A stretch of 64,000 nucleotides of DNA, from contig OZ024828.1 in NCBI GenBank assembly GCA_964016985.1, forward strand, positions 82,446,308-82,510,307, in the 5' to 3' direction. The DNA is from Anodontia alba. Taxonomy: Eukaryota > Mollusca > Bivalvia > Lucinida > Lucinidae. Positions 47,261 to 59,746 of this stretch are shown here, piece after piece; positions within the stretch are counted from its first letter, which is position 1, and each line of letters begins with the position of its first letter. Below the pieces are notes generated by a model that was given only the letters and a program-made list of their open reading frames with translations, did not search any database and was not told where the DNA came from. The translations under genes were made by a program, and so were the position numbers.

Positions 47261-47833
47261 GACCGACTTTAATCTCAACAGGTAATAATCCGGCAATTAC
47301 TGATGGCGCGTGACCGTTAATTGGATTAACTGGAGTGTTTATTCTTTGAAATGATGTTGCTTCAGAAAATAACAACTTTGATCTCCCACAGTAAAGAAGA
47401 CAATTACTCGTAATTCCGCCTTTAATTTGTCTTGAAGTTTCAACTTCAGAGAGTGGTCAACAATTTTGAGCATAATTAAGTTCTGTTCAAAATGACCATA
47501 AAGGAAAATGCCGCCAAACTTTATATGTATAAAACAGGCCGTATAAAACACGTCTTTTAACAAATCTGCTTTACTTATGATTTTGTCATAGTTCTTATCG
47601 CATCGTATATTGGTTATATTGCTGAAAGGATTTTGTGTATTTGTGTTAGTTTGTGTAATGTGTTTTTATTTTCATTTTGTTTGAAAAGACAGTGACTTTT
47701 CTGTTGATTTTTGAAAGACAGTGACTTTTCTTCTGATTCTTGAAAGACAGTGACTTTAGTTTTTAGTTTTAGTGTGTTTAAACTCTGTGTGTGTTAATTC
47801 GAAAACAAACTTTGTGTGTGTTTATTCGAAAAC

Positions 47834-47953
47834 ATGTCGGATTCTTTTCCCTGTTCCGTTTGCCAGGACCAGTGTGATGACCACTGTATCCAGTGTGTAG
47901 AACGCATTAGGAAAACGCGCTTTACCCCCCTCGAACCCACTTTTATACATTAA
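47834..47953 (+). pseudogene. Cys-rich N-terminal fragment of a transposon protein
   Basis: ATG opens a 39-codon frame MSDSFPCSVCQDQCDDHCIQC, then ERIRKTRF, and stops at 47951. The C-x2-C...C-x3-C-x2-C spacing looks like a small zinc-binding start, as seen in large proteins of mollusc DNA transposons (recalled, not searched). The frame breaks before the next homologous block. Confidence 0.5.
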
Positions 47954-47979
47954 AACTGGGGTTGCAGGGTTCTTTATTT

Positions 47980-48168
47980 CTACAGACTCGAGGTATGTCT
48001 AACATCGCCGACCAAGTGATTTGCGTAGAAGAAATGACTAAGACACACGAGTTTGTACAGAGCGTAAAGCACATCAACGGCATGAACCACCCGGTCATTA
48101 CATTATATACAGAACAGCAGATTAATGACATAAAAAGATTCTGTTGTAGACCCGATGCTGTCTGTTAA
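47980..48168 (+). pseudogene. Second fragment of the same transposon protein
   Basis: Reads TRGMSNIADQVICVEEMTKT, then FVQSVKHINGMNHPVITLYT and INDIKRFCC. This block (guess: N-terminal to the catalytic region) recurs in uncharacterised transposon proteins of molluscs and cnidarians as I remember them. It is in a different frame from 47834 and stops at 48166-48168, before any catalytic Asp motif. It is clearly a remnant. Confidence 0.5.
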
Positions 48169-48860
48169 AAGCAGCACATCGATCGTTTAAATAGTTATGT
48201 GAAGATGTAAACAGGAAAAGATACTATCACTATACAACGCTATAACAAGGGAAGAACCGGACAGCAGCTCTTTCCTAGGCAAGTGGTGACTCGTATCGTC
48301 AAAACGTAAGTAAGAAAACTTAAAATTTTTATGCATACTACGTTTGTTATTTATTTAGTATATCTTTGGTGAATCAAAACTTGTTAATTTTATGTTTTAG
48401 ATCCCGCCAATGCCACTGGACTAAGTAAGTCATCGGACCTTGCAAACTCAATACACAAACTTAAACTGCTGATTATAGTTATCCATTTACTTTAAATTCA
48501 TATTTTCTTACCAAAATGGATTATTGTCATTTAGTTTAATATTCTAATAAAACAAATATTGAGTCAATCATAACAAAATACAAATGAATATTCTGAGTAG
48601 GCTGATTTCCCGGCTGATTTCGCCAGTGAAACCAGCAAAATCAATCCCCATTAGCTGATTTGGGCCAAAATAAACACCCCAAAAACATTTTTTGGTATGA
48701 ATTATTTTCTTAATTATGTATAAACATATTTTCAATCATACAGTAACGAAAAGTTATGTATATACCTTATAGATTGAATTTTATTGGCTGATTTCGTCAG
48801 ATAAAGTTGATTACGCGAAATCAGCCTGATTACGCGGAATAGACTCACCCTTCATATCCC

Positions 48861-49414
48861 GACTGTGTCTCACTGGGGGAGCTCCGCCCCCCACCCCGGA
48901 CAAACCACAAATTGAAAATTGCTAAAAATCACCTCTGCCACCGATATTGTACACAATATGATCAAAATAATATTTTCAACAGTTTGACATTTATTTCCTT
49001 TGCTTTTGATCATTTATTTCATTCGCTATTTAAAAACATCTGAGAGTATAAAGCTAATATGTCTAAATGCAGTATTTAGCGTTATCAGCGTTAGCAAGAA
49101 ACTATTTTGGAGGCGATTTTAGATAGTTATTAGGTAGTATTTTTTCAGCTAAACGGATAGTTGAAATGTCGTATATTAAATCTGGTGGCAAATAATAGCC
49201 AATACATTGAGTCATTTCTAAACTAGCCAATCTTTCTGGATAAAATTGACGGATACATTTTGAAGCACTCGCCGTGCAACACTAAAAAACGCGCCGAATT
49301 TTGAGTTGTTTTGGTTTCATTTAAAAAAAAAGCTGGTAAATTAAACTCTGAGAATTCTAAAGTCTGAACCTTCTTCATTTACACAGTGTACAACAAGTAT
49401 TTATTTTATTTAAG
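48861..49414. other. Unassigned AT-rich DNA
   Basis: Begins with the phrase ctggggg agctccgcccccc seen widely in mollusc repeats. No gene or clear repeat otherwise. Confidence 0.35.
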
Positions 49415-49995
49415 AAATAGATCAGCTCTAGCAGTAATTTTTTGAGTAATAAATCACTGGAGGTCAGTTGTAAAGTAGATCAAATCACAAACGCGCGGAC
49501 TGATTTATCTGTTCTTAAACGGACCGACACACTGATTCATTTAATAGATCAGCTCTAGCAGTGATTTGTTGAGTAATAAATCACTGCATGGAGAGTTGTA
49601 AAATAGATCAAATCACGAGCGTGGAACGCGAGTGATTTATCTTACAACTGACCGACAATCTGATTTATTGCTCAACAAATTACTCACAAGAGCTGATATA
49701 TTTCGACCCACACACATAGAAAATGATGAAAAACTAATTATAGCCTTCAGATTCTTCCAACTTTCTGCCATCGAAATAAAGAAATCCCGCCATCAGTTTT
49801 GATCGTAATACTGGCGTTTACATGCATTTTTCACGTTGCTGACGTGAGAAAAATGACGTTACACCATCTAACTCTAATGTCACGGAAACGAAGACTGACA
49901 TCAACAATGATTCAAAATGTGTCAGAACGGTGCCAGATAGCGTGGTCTGCTTCCGCCCAGTGATTTTTGTAGAAGAAATCACTGAATTTAACCAC
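49415..49995. repeat. Complex repeat, copy 1 (uninterrupted)
   Basis: Begins with facing arms gatcagctctagcagtgatt and related sequence (49425-49690; both orientations of gagtaataaatcactg). It continues caaagaaatcccgcc-like, gttgctgacgtgagaaa, gcgccagatagcg-like and ends gaagaaatcactga. It serves as the empty-site reference for copy 2. Confidence 0.75.
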
Positions 49996-50102
49996 TGGCT
50001 ATATAGGCGTGTTTGAATACTCAACAAATCGCACACAAGAGCTGATCTGTTTTGATTCTAACACAGAAAACGACAAAAAAGTAATTGTATCCTTTAGATT
50101 CT

Positions 50103-50422
50103 AGTGGCTCAGTGGTAGAGCGTCTGCTTTGTGACTGGGAGGTTGCAGGTTCGATCCCCGGCCGGGTCGTACCAAAGACTTTAAAAATGGTACCAGCTGC
50201 TCTTTCGCTTGGCGCTCAGCATTAAGAGAGTAGAGCTAGAACTAGTCGGCTCAGTGTCAGTATAATGTGACTGGGTGGAATGTCAAAGTGTCTCGGGGCG
50301 TGCTATTTCAGTGAGGCAGCACTCTAAAAGTGAGCATTGAGCTCCGTGCCACATCCAGACACCGTCACAATATGACCAAAAGATTGTTGAAAGTGACGTT
50401 AAGCCCAAATCAGATAAACAAA
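50103..50422 (+). mobile_element. tRNA-derived SINE, family S2
   Basis: The head agtggctcagtggtagagcg and ggttcgatccccggcc are a good tRNA A box and B box. The body runs to gactgttgaaagtgacgtta-like and cagataaacaaa. Flanks cctttagattct (50091-50102) and ccttctgattct (50423-50434) are a diverged 12-bp target duplication. Fragments occur at 33490 and 52355. Confidence 0.9.
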
Positions 50423-50593
50423 CCTTCTGATTCTTCCACCTTTCCACCGTCAAATAAAGAAATCCCGCCAACAGTTTTGACTGTAACACTGATGGTTACA
50501 TGCATTTCTTACATTCTTGACGTGAGAAATACGTCATTACACCATCTGAAATTGTGTAAATGAAGACTGACATCAGTAAAGTGTCAAAATGAC

Positions 50594-50862
50594 ATGGGGT
50601 GATCGGGTGGTGGAAGGTGTCATGTATCTTGCAGGGCATCCAGCTGATATTGGCTTCCAGATGGGCAAAGCCTGCTATCCTCGTAGCAGGTAAGGGTAGA
50701 GGGGGAATGTTTTTATTTCTTCTGTTTCTTCACTTTCATTCCTGTTTCTCTTATCTGTCCCTCTCATCTCTTCTATCTCTTCTCCCTTTCTCTGGGAGAC
50801 AACACAAAATGACCCACAAGGGTTGACATGTAGTTAAACCCTAACACAATCAATCAGTCAAA
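50594..50862 (+). mobile_element. SINE-like element, family S3
   Basis: Flanked by the perfect 10-bp direct repeat tcaaaatgac at 50584-50593 and 50863-50872. It has a C/T-rich middle (tctcttctatctcttctccc), then ctctgggagacaacacaaaa and a tail with caatcaatcag. No clear tRNA box is seen at the head. An older copy lies at 24236-24475. Confidence 0.82.
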
Positions 50863-50937
50863 TCAAAATGACAATGAATGGCGCCAGATAGCATCGCACA
50901 CTTCTGCCAAGTGATTTGTTGCAGAATAAATCACTGG

Positions 50938-51733
50938 CAGTACCTCAGTTAATTTTTTACTTATTGGGTAAATACCCACCATTTTTTTCTTTGAATTGGG
51001 TAATTAGATTTTTAAATTGGGTATTTAATAGTTCTTAGTCTGACGCATTGGGTATTCAATAATTTTGATTGGGTAATTTTGTAAACAAATGTTTTTTATA
51101 TCTGAAAGACATTTAAAGCCATTCTGGATGCTGCAAAGCTGTAGAGCTCTGTGGTTGGGTTATAGAGTATATAGTGCCCAAGAATATGTAACTGAATATC
51201 TCATATGTATGATACTTTTTGGTCCATGATTTTATAACCTTTTCTGACACGTTTTTGCCAGAATGATGGCTACTTTCGATTTCGAAATTTGTACTGAGTT
51301 TATTAATATTTGATGTGCTGCACAATACGCTGGATTGCGCGTGTCAATCAACTCAAGAATGTCGGTAACGTTACAATCGACATTGCTTCAAACTTGGCAC
51401 TTAGATAGTCAGTTATGTTATTGGTCTGGGGCTCAAGAGATAGTTTTTTTCTTCCTCTGCAACATGAAGACGCCATTTTGGAAACATCAAGATTGATTTC
51501 CCGCAAGTTTGCCTGTGATTTCTGAATCCCAGAACCAGATATACTTTGCCATGAATTTCGGCGGAAATTGCCGATCAGTAGCTTTGATAAAACACAGTAC
51601 GCACCGGAAAATGTCCGTTTTGCATATCGGCAATTTTATTTGCATTTTGTTACGCTGTAGGTTGGTTTTAATTAAGTTATTTAATATTTTGAATTGGGTA
51701 AATACGCAGATACACTGCTTAACTGAGCTACTG
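50938..51733. mobile_element. Non-autonomous element with CAGTANCTCAGTTAA ends
   Basis: CAGTACCTCAGTTAA at the left and TTAACTGAGCTACTG at the right are inverted. Near both ends the phrase attgggtaaata recurs. No convincing target duplication was found and no transposase is encoded. The CAG start suggests hAT, but that is only inference. Confidence 0.65.
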
Positions 51734-51904
51734 ACTTGTTTTCTCTCTTGCCTATATAGGAGCGCTGTGTTAGAATGGCATTTAGATTACTGTATTGGTT
51801 AATTTATGAAAGTAATTTGGACTGATAAGGTCAACAATTCTCTGTTATCTGACATACTAATTGGCATGAAATAAACACACACCCAACTTTGTTATAGCAT
51901 AGAT

Positions 51905-52012
51905 ACTTCTATTATGGCAATTGCTATTGACAGCCGGCTGTCACCTGCGAAAGTTCGCTGGAGACTGCAGGCTGTCTCCAGCGAACTTCTGCTGGTGACA
52001 GCCAGGTTAAAA
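51905..52012. repeat. GC-rich imperfect palindrome
   Basis: gacagccggctgtcacctgc...agttcgctggagac faces gtctccagcgaact...ctggtgacagcc around tgcaggct. Confidence 0.75.
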
Positions 52013-53838
52013 TATATTGATGGTATATTGACAAAAAATAAATAATTAAGTAGTTTACTGATTTTTATTTTATTGATACATTTAAGAATAAATATCTGTA
52101 TGGTTTTTAATAGTAATACATGAATTTTTAACATTTTTAATTATTTTTATTTTTGATTATCAAATGATAAGATGGCATTTTGTGCATGTGTATACATGTA
52201 TTCATTTTCTTTTTGTGTCATTTTCTGTCACTCATTTTAGATAGGTGTTTGTTGGCAAGAATTCAAGAAAACATTATTAATTTTTATCACGAAGGGTAGA
52301 GGTGCATCTAATCATTCTGAAGTCATTATTAAAGGGGCCAAGTCTGTTTGGAGATGTTTGGAGTCTTAAAGTGAATCCTTAGTCTCTTCTTGTGCACGTC
52401 TATGGTATTATAATGAGACTGAAAGACTGTTGAAAGTGACATAAACAGATTGAGTATACTTTGTATACTGAAACCTTGTTGGTGGTCATGTGCCTTATTG
52501 GGATGAGCATTTGACTACATTGCATGAGGTGATGTTATGGAACAACTAAAACAAATTTAGCTGTGATAGGTTTGAATATAGTGAAGTATGCTTATGCCCA
52601 CCAGTAATTTATTACTGATCATTCCAAAAAGGTGCTTCTATTACGTTCTTTGTTGCTGTTTGTTTGTCCGCATTATGATTACCTTTTCCTATTATTCGGT
52701 AAGGTTCAGTTAACCAGCATTCCCATTCACGTACTGCAGTACGTAATTCACGTAGAGAATCTGCCATGAGCGTACAGATCTGTTGGTATCTACGTACATA
52801 AACATACCAAAAATTTGGTGCACGTATAAATTGCAACATGCATACGTCCTACTGAGTCAGTTTTCGCTCAATAGCATATCCTTTTAAATATTAATAAAGC
52901 ATCGAAACACTGCGGTTGCTGACGGACAATGACGAATGCGTTCGACCAGTGCATTTAAACAGACGGAAATCCCGGAATGTATTTATATTCTTACCGAGAG
53001 GGATAAGATTATTGTTCATTGGTTATTGTGTATGATCTTTTTTGCATTATCCAATCACTGATGACCATTACATTGTATCTCGGTTCAGTGGACACCTCTT
53101 TTTCTCCGAGTTTCGATACGGCTCGGTTCGTTTAAATGTGTACAAAAGTTGCCAATTAGATCGGTAATTACTGCATGCAAAAGAAATATTTTGTTTCATT
53201 TAGATTAATTTAGGATAGTTGTACCGCTGCATGACTACTTTAGCCAAGTTTTTAATGACTGTTATCAACAAAAACATGTACTTATTGCCGTAAAATCTAC
53301 ATGTCATAAGTTTTCGCGACATCCTAATTTCCCGAAAACCTTTAATTATTCAGTCAATAAACTCTGTTATGAATATTAAAAGCGCTCAGAACTACCAGGA
53401 AAATGTCATACACTCTTTCATAGAATTTCCAATCTTTCATGCCATTTTGCAGTAGCGATTTTCTATAAAATCAGTATGTCCGGCTCACACTGAATGAAAG
53501 GAACAACATTCTGGACAGAACCTGTTTTACCTATTTTCAAACATTGTATATCTAGGAAGCTTTAATAGTACTTGAACTTGGCTGTTAGTATTAGGTTCTT
53601 TTGACTGAAGAATATGTTTTGGAAAAGTGACGTCTTGATATGATTGAAGCACAGTTTTCCTTTTATTTAAAATACTAAGACAAAGTACCTAAAACTGACT
53701 ACAATGACATTTAAAGTATAAAGTCTTCCCAGTGCTTAACAATGCATTTAATTACCTCAAAATATGTGTACCCTCAAAAAGTGATCTGTACCCTCAAATG
53801 CTAAACCCAAGGGGTACATGTACCCCTAAATCAAAATG
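52013..53838. other. Mostly unassigned DNA with an S2 SINE tail
   Basis: The 3' end of S2 (gagactgaaagactgttgaa agtgac) lies at about 52419-52450. A segment near 52690-52840 has an open - strand frame of 75 codons without recognisable motifs. The phrase gtgaatgggaatgctg near 52715 (complement) recurs at 53838. No gene is supported. Confidence 0.4.
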
Positions 53839-54604
53839 TGAGTGGGAATGCTGCAGTCTGATCAGGGTCTACACTGTTTGCATCTGTCATTTTGTCAGAC
53901 GCTTTAGTGTTCGAATTTTAACTTCATAATACATTAACCTATAGATAATGTGCTATTCTCTTCTGTTTTCACACCTTCCACAGAAAAAACGACCTTTCAG
54001 TCGTTAATTAAAGTCTTAAACCAGAAGGTCCCTTAGGCAGTTACCTGTGTGATGTAACTCTTCCCGCTCAATTGACCACGTGTCAGTTTCTTTTCTGTGG
54101 ACAAAGAAATTCAACAAGGATTATTTACCTGTGATAGAAATTTGGATTATTTCTTTCCTCACGGATAAATTTATGTATCCTTGTGTTTCTTTTGTTTATT
54201 TATCACTCCTTTCACTTTCTGTGTTATTATTTAAAATTTTCAATTTTAGATTTCATGTATTTTTTGACTGGTCTTTTTTCACATGCGTTTTCGCGACTCT
54301 CGCTATTCGGCACAACGCTCGTGCGCGATCGATTCGATAGTCGTGTTTATATATGCAGAATATTTTTGTTCTTTTCGTTCCAGGTTATTCAGCAATTACG
54401 ATATGTTTTTCCTGGACTTTTGTTTGCAGAGATCTTCAGTTGGCTAAAGAATCTCATGGTGGAGAAGCTGATTGTAAAGAACTTGTCAACCCTTGATGGG
54501 TTATATACCAATTCTTTACTGATGGGAGCCCCACCCCATATGGCTATACTGCCGGGGTAAGACCCATCAAGGTGGCATCTTTGGGTACTTAGTATCCGAT
54601 AAAG

Positions 54605-54765
54605 TCTAAGTCCACCAGTCACCAGGCACCAGTCAATCAGCTTCACCAGTCACCAGTCAATCAGGTGCCAGTCAACCAGGCACCAGTCAACCAGGCACCA
54701 GTCACCAGTCAACCAGTCACCAGTCACCGATCAACCAGGCACCAGTCAACTAGTCTCCAGTCAAT
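54605..54765. repeat. caccagtcaaccagg minisatellite
   Basis: Units built from caccagtca, atcagg and accaggcaccagtcaac repeat about a dozen times with small changes. Confidence 0.85.
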
Positions 54766-54807
54766 AATTTAATTATTTTCTGGAAAGACTTAGTTTTTGA
54801 CATATTT

Positions 54808-55640
54808 CACCGGACAAAATAGTCACGTATACTAACTTCCGGTCATTATGTCTAATTATTAAAAAAAAAAAAAATTTTTCACTGGGCAAAGTATCAGTAA
54901 TATTTCTGATACTTATACCCGGTCATATTATTATATTATTTCTGATTTTTCACCAGGCAAACTTTTACAGAAAGTGTCTGGTCAATTTTTGCCTAATAAT
55001 TAATTATCTTCGGGAAAAAGTTTCGAATACTTGTGCCCGCTCAGTTTTCATATATAATCTCCCTTTTTCATCGGACTAGAGTTACGAATACTACTATCCG
55101 ATCAATTTGTCAAATTACTTGTAACTTTACCGGGCAACAGTTACGAATACTAGTGTCCGGTCATTGTGTTGGGTAACTAGTGTCAAAATAATGATCACTA
55201 ATTCCCGAACAATCTATTATCGTTCATAGAGCTCCATTCACTTTTAAGTCAGTGGATATAGGTTATTAAGTGAAATACATAATAACTTTTTATACAAAAA
55301 ATTCTGTAGTCTTTCCCGAATCAGACTAGAATTTTTAATATTCCATTGACTTATTATAGGTGTGTAATTCCATTAATATTTTAAATTAACTTATGTTTTA
55401 TCTCTTTTATCCGCTAGAAAGAGTTAAACTTCCGACTATAACAAAATTCTTACCGGGCAGCAGTTCGTAGACTAGTGCCAGGTCATTCAAATTATGTTTT
55501 ATCTCTTTAATTCGCTAGAAAGCGGTTAAATTCCGGCTCTAACGAAAATTTCATCGGGAGGCACTTCGTAGAGTAGTGCCAGGTCATTCTAACCAAATTC
55601 CACCGGGCAGTAGTTTCGTAGACTTTGTGTCGGATTACTA
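54808..55640. repeat. Array of about nine decayed hairpin repeats
   Basis: Copies begin near 54808, 54880, 54951, 55009, 55069, 55129, 55452, 55551 and 55600. Each starts with a caccgggca-like arm, has a variable agttacgaatact centre and ends with agtgtccggtcatt. ACCGG and CCGGT arms can pair, so each copy is a small stem-loop. The first six are spaced 58-72 bases apart. Confidence 0.7.
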
Positions 55641-58600
55641 GTGTCCGAGTAGTAGTCACTAGTACTCGCTCAACATATATTTATTTAATAACCACTATAG
55701 ACATGTATAGTCTTGGATTATAGGTTATTGAATGACAGCGATGGGTTCTAATACCTAGTAGCCATTTATATTGTTGAATTCTGTCCAGTCACTTTTGAAC
55801 TTGACTTAAATTCTATATATATATTTATTATTGAAAATGAATTAAGAATTATCGGTTACGATCAAATTCGCAATTCATTCACTAAGTGTAGAAGATACTT
55901 CCAGCTATAATTATATCTCTTTTATTCGCTACAAAGAGATTAACTTCTTACATATTCACCTTATTCGGCTCTAGGGCAAAGGTGAACTATAAAACTATCG
56001 TTATTTATAAGAAGAAAAATATACACGAAATCTAAAAAATTTTCTTCTTTCCTCCCCTGTTTTTCTTCTACATGCTCCGATATGTAATCAGCATGTAATC
56101 TAAGGAGTAAATTGACAAGAAAGTAGCAATCGATCTTTTCTACTTTCTATTAATTTTTCATTCTTAAGGTATCGGAAATTTACACCAACCAGATAAATAA
56201 ATTAACAGTTTATTTATTTATTCGCTACCTCTCTAGATTACTACGATTTAAAATTCTAGTTGAGGTACATATTTTCCTTTTGCCTTTTCTACATGGAAAA
56301 TAGCTGATCCGATAAGCTATTATTCTATTTTATACTATCTTTTGATTGATTATATAAGAGTCTAGGTCATTCGTGCTCTGTCTAAACTCTGCTATAAAAT
56401 AATAAATAAGAAAAAAATCTTATATTTAGGCATAGATATAATTCGATACGTTCTTTACTTTGCCTGTATTATTATTTTCTTCTGGATCATTTAAGACTAC
56501 GATAGCAATATACCAGATATTTTTGCCTCAGTAAGAATCTATTTACGCCGAAGATTCTTCATATTGGAATAATAATTTTATTATGATTATAATTTCTAGA
56601 CCTAATTAATCCTCGTATATTATAGGTCTACTTTATCTTATTGAGGAATAGTTTTGCTTCGACTAGCTCTATACCTCTAATATTTTATTTATAACTAGAG
56701 TCCATGTCAATCAAAATTTACTTGCACTTTGGTATTGACAATGGATACATAATTAGTAAAGGCATTAATTATTCAGTACGTGACAGATTATTATTGCCTA
56801 AATTAGATATTATATACAATACTTTCCTTTTGATATTTTGTTTTATTGACTTTGTAACTATTCAGAAACTGCCAAAGTCAATCATTTCCTTCCTCTAAAC
56901 TTACCGAAGCTCTAGATTATGTTGATATATATTTTTGATATATGCTTAGAGGTTAATTAACGAGAGTTTACCTCATAATAGCAGATATTATTATATTCAT
57001 ATTAATCAATCTATAGTCTAGGCTTAGACAAAAGGGAAAACATCCTTAATTACGAGCCGGTAAAGAATTAAGACACTCTTAATTATCTCTTTACCCCTCC
57101 TTTATGTTTACATTCGTTAAAGGGATCATAGTAATTCTCGCTAAGAGTTCAAGTTCAGTTTGCGAATAATGCAAAGATTAATATCTTGATTTCCAGTCCG
57201 CATCAAAATTGGTCTATATATATAGATAAATATCTTTTCCGAAACTGGATATTTATTTATTTTTCCACACAATAAGTCATTTCAAGACGTCGATGATTTT
57301 GAAATGCACTGCTTCAATTTATAATATAAAATATGTTTATATTAACTTCACAACTTAGTAAGTGCTGCACCTACGTTCCTGGTCAGATCTTACTTTTGTG
57401 ATACGTTTTTGAACATACTGAAAGTTTTCTCCGATTATACATTCGGTAAATAAACTTTCGAGTAGTATTTATGCTTTTAAACATTCAGATTATTTGATAA
57501 TTGTTGGAGATAATATATTATTCCGATATTTATATATCTATCTTCATTATTTATCTTTCTCATCTTACTTTTAAATTAGATTGACCTTCTCGCTACGTTC
57601 CAGGTTTAAATCTAGCTAACATTGTGGAACAGTCACTTTTTTATTTCCTAAACAATATTTTAACATTTTTCTCAGTATTCAGAGCATAACGACTTCATGA
57701 ATACTTGGAAATAATTCAATTCAACGCTTGTTAAACTAAGCCTAAAACAAGCCCTACTTTTTTTAGAATGGATATTATCCTTCGATTCAGTTCATGGAGA
57801 TACATCCTTTTAGATCCCATTATCTCTATTTCAGTCATACAAAATTCTAATGACTAAGTACTCCTTTTCTACGTACGAATACAGAATATCGAGTCACTGT
57901 TGCTGCATATTGGTTAAAGATTAAACAAATTTTATCTTAAACCTATATGACGTTAAATTAATTATTATCTCTTTCATATACATGTTTTTACCCTTCCGTC
58001 AGGGATCGCGGTAATAATATTATTACTCTCTATGGTTTACACATAGATCTCGAGAGTATATATATGTATTTTCTTCCTGAAATCATTTGCGAGTACGTAA
58101 TTTGATATTTCAGGAATTACCAATTATGCAGACATAGATTTTATTCTATTAATATTCAATTCTAAAAATTTGATTGAATGTTTATCTATAAAATTTCCGG
58201 GCAGTAATTTTATAGAGAGTTATATGTTTAATAATTCCTTGCTTAATAAATAGTTATGCTTAACCTATTATTTATAGCGTGAATTTTGATCAGTAGTATA
58301 ATTTTAATTTAGTATTGATATATTTCTTACTATTCTTAAATATGCGTATAGAATAGTAATACTATCTCTTAACTTAAAATTAAGTGTTTTTTGAGATTAT
58401 TAATCAGTATTATTGTATAATCTTTCTTCAGAGATTATCACACTATTACTTTTTCTCTGAGTCCTTCTCTTTTTATGAACATTTTGATTCGTATCAAAGT
58501 GGATTTTTTAACATTTCTTGATTTCCATGATTATTTACTAAGGAGTACTTTTCATGGCAATCTTCTGGTATAGAAAGATTCTATCCAGCTTATTTATTAT

Positions 58601-59640
58601 TGCTTAATCTTATCAATACGGTAAGATTTAGCCAAACTATGACCGTCATACAGTTTGCTGCGATCAACCTTATTCTTATCTCTCTTATTCTCTGTCAAAC
58701 TCTTAAGTTATGATGTTGACAGTTTATTCTTTATTTTTTTGTCAGGACATCAAACGCTTTTATATGTCTATGACAAAACTAATTATCAATGGTTTAGGTT
58801 GTTTTTTCTTCCCAGCAGTTATATGCAAACTCTGTATTATTTTATTGCTTGACTAAAAATTCGTAATACAATTAGTCTAGCAATAGTTTTAACCATTATG
58901 TTTGTCTATACCTTTTTCTTCTGATGGATAACTTAGTTATAGTTAAGTTAACTCCATCTACTTTTATTATCTCCCCTTCTTTAATTTGATCAAAGGGAAA
59001 TAATTACATATTATGGTTATTTTAAGTCTGTGTCTGTTCATCGGAAACTGTCCTGTCGCTCCAATTAACAGAATCTAATTAGTTTATAATTCTAATAGCT
59101 TAGACTATTACAATTACATAGCTTCATATATCTAGAATTTTATCCAAAATATCTACATATGTCAGTTATCTATAGGAAACTCCACCGAGTAGATTTTTCC
59201 TTATTTATTCAAGACCCTACATAGACTACTTACAGTGTATGGTCTTGGCTTTTTGTTTTACAAATTTTGTTTTGAAAATATTTCTATATTCCTAGCTTAC
59301 TTTGCGATGGAATATTTATGTTATGTCTCAATGACTCCCTTTTCTTTTTGAAGCCAATTGTTGTTTCCCAAAAAGAAAAAAAGAGGGAGGGGGGGGGGGG
59401 GGGGGGAGGGCAATATTAGGTCTCTGAGACTTAAGAACTGGCTTCCTCTAGAGTCTACTAATATATATAAGGTTGTTAGATCATAACACCTTAAAGATAT
59501 GCTATTTTGTGAATCTAGATAATTCTTTCTATTAAATATAGAATTAGAATGTATCTGATTCCTTTGAGTTTCCTGAGTCTTAACCAGAAGTGGTGAGATA
59601 TTATTGGTGTTAGAATTAGGAGAGCACCTCCCTCCTATTC
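55641..59640. other. AT-rich, non-coding interior of the DIRS-like element
   Basis: About 4 kb with no frame above ~65 codons, no recognised motif and no recognised repeat family, apart from a G run at 59392-59408. Confidence 0.55.
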
Positions 59641-59649
59641 TGCAAATTC

Positions 59650-59746
59650 TAGCACATTATCTATAGGTTAATGTATTATGAAGTTAAAATGAAGTTTTTT
59701 AAAAGTAAAACATATTTTAACGAGTAATACTTAACCTATAGATAAT
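59650..59746. repeat. Internal complementary region of the DIRS-like element
   Basis: tagcacattatctataggtt aatgtattatgaagtt is the complement of the left outer end (53918-53957). It is followed directly by tgaagttttttaaaagtaaa and acatattttaacgag, the complement of the right outer end. The junction overlaps at TTTT, the same bases found at both genomic boundaries. Confidence 0.85.

Larger units (their letters stand above)
45733..48850. mobile_element. MULE-like DNA transposon, internally deleted
   Basis: Flanked by a perfect 10-bp duplication ttcatatccc at 45723-45732 and 48851-48860. Inverted ends pair ctaatccacgtaatcaggct and gattacgcgaaatcaactt with the right end. Subterminal repeats with CGCGTAATCA motifs fill the left 900 bases. 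A 9-10 bp target duplication, long ends and subterminal repeats fit Mutator-like elements (inference). The interior has a TATA-like gtataaaacaggcc near 47527 and a broken Cys-rich frame at 47834-48168. At 3118 bp it is too short for an intact transposase gene. Confidence 0.8.
50030..50937. repeat. Complex repeat, copy 2, split by two SINEs
   Basis: Follows copy 1 in the same order: gagctgatctgttttgatt, ataaagaaatcccgccaac, cttgacgtgagaaatacgtc, ggcgccagatagc, gaataaatcactgg. It is interrupted at 50103-50422 (S2) and 50594-50862 (S3). Confidence 0.82.

Noticed and set aside
50103..50175. True tRNA gene
   Set aside because: A and B boxes are present, but a SINE body and a target duplication follow; the same holds for all S1 heads.
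52612..52839. 75-codon - strand frame as a gene
   Set aside because: No recognisable motif and no supporting splice or promoter context.
54183..54560. 125-codon frame inside the DIRS-like element as gag or recombinase
   Set aside because: No retrotransposon motif is seen, and residue composition follows local T-richness.
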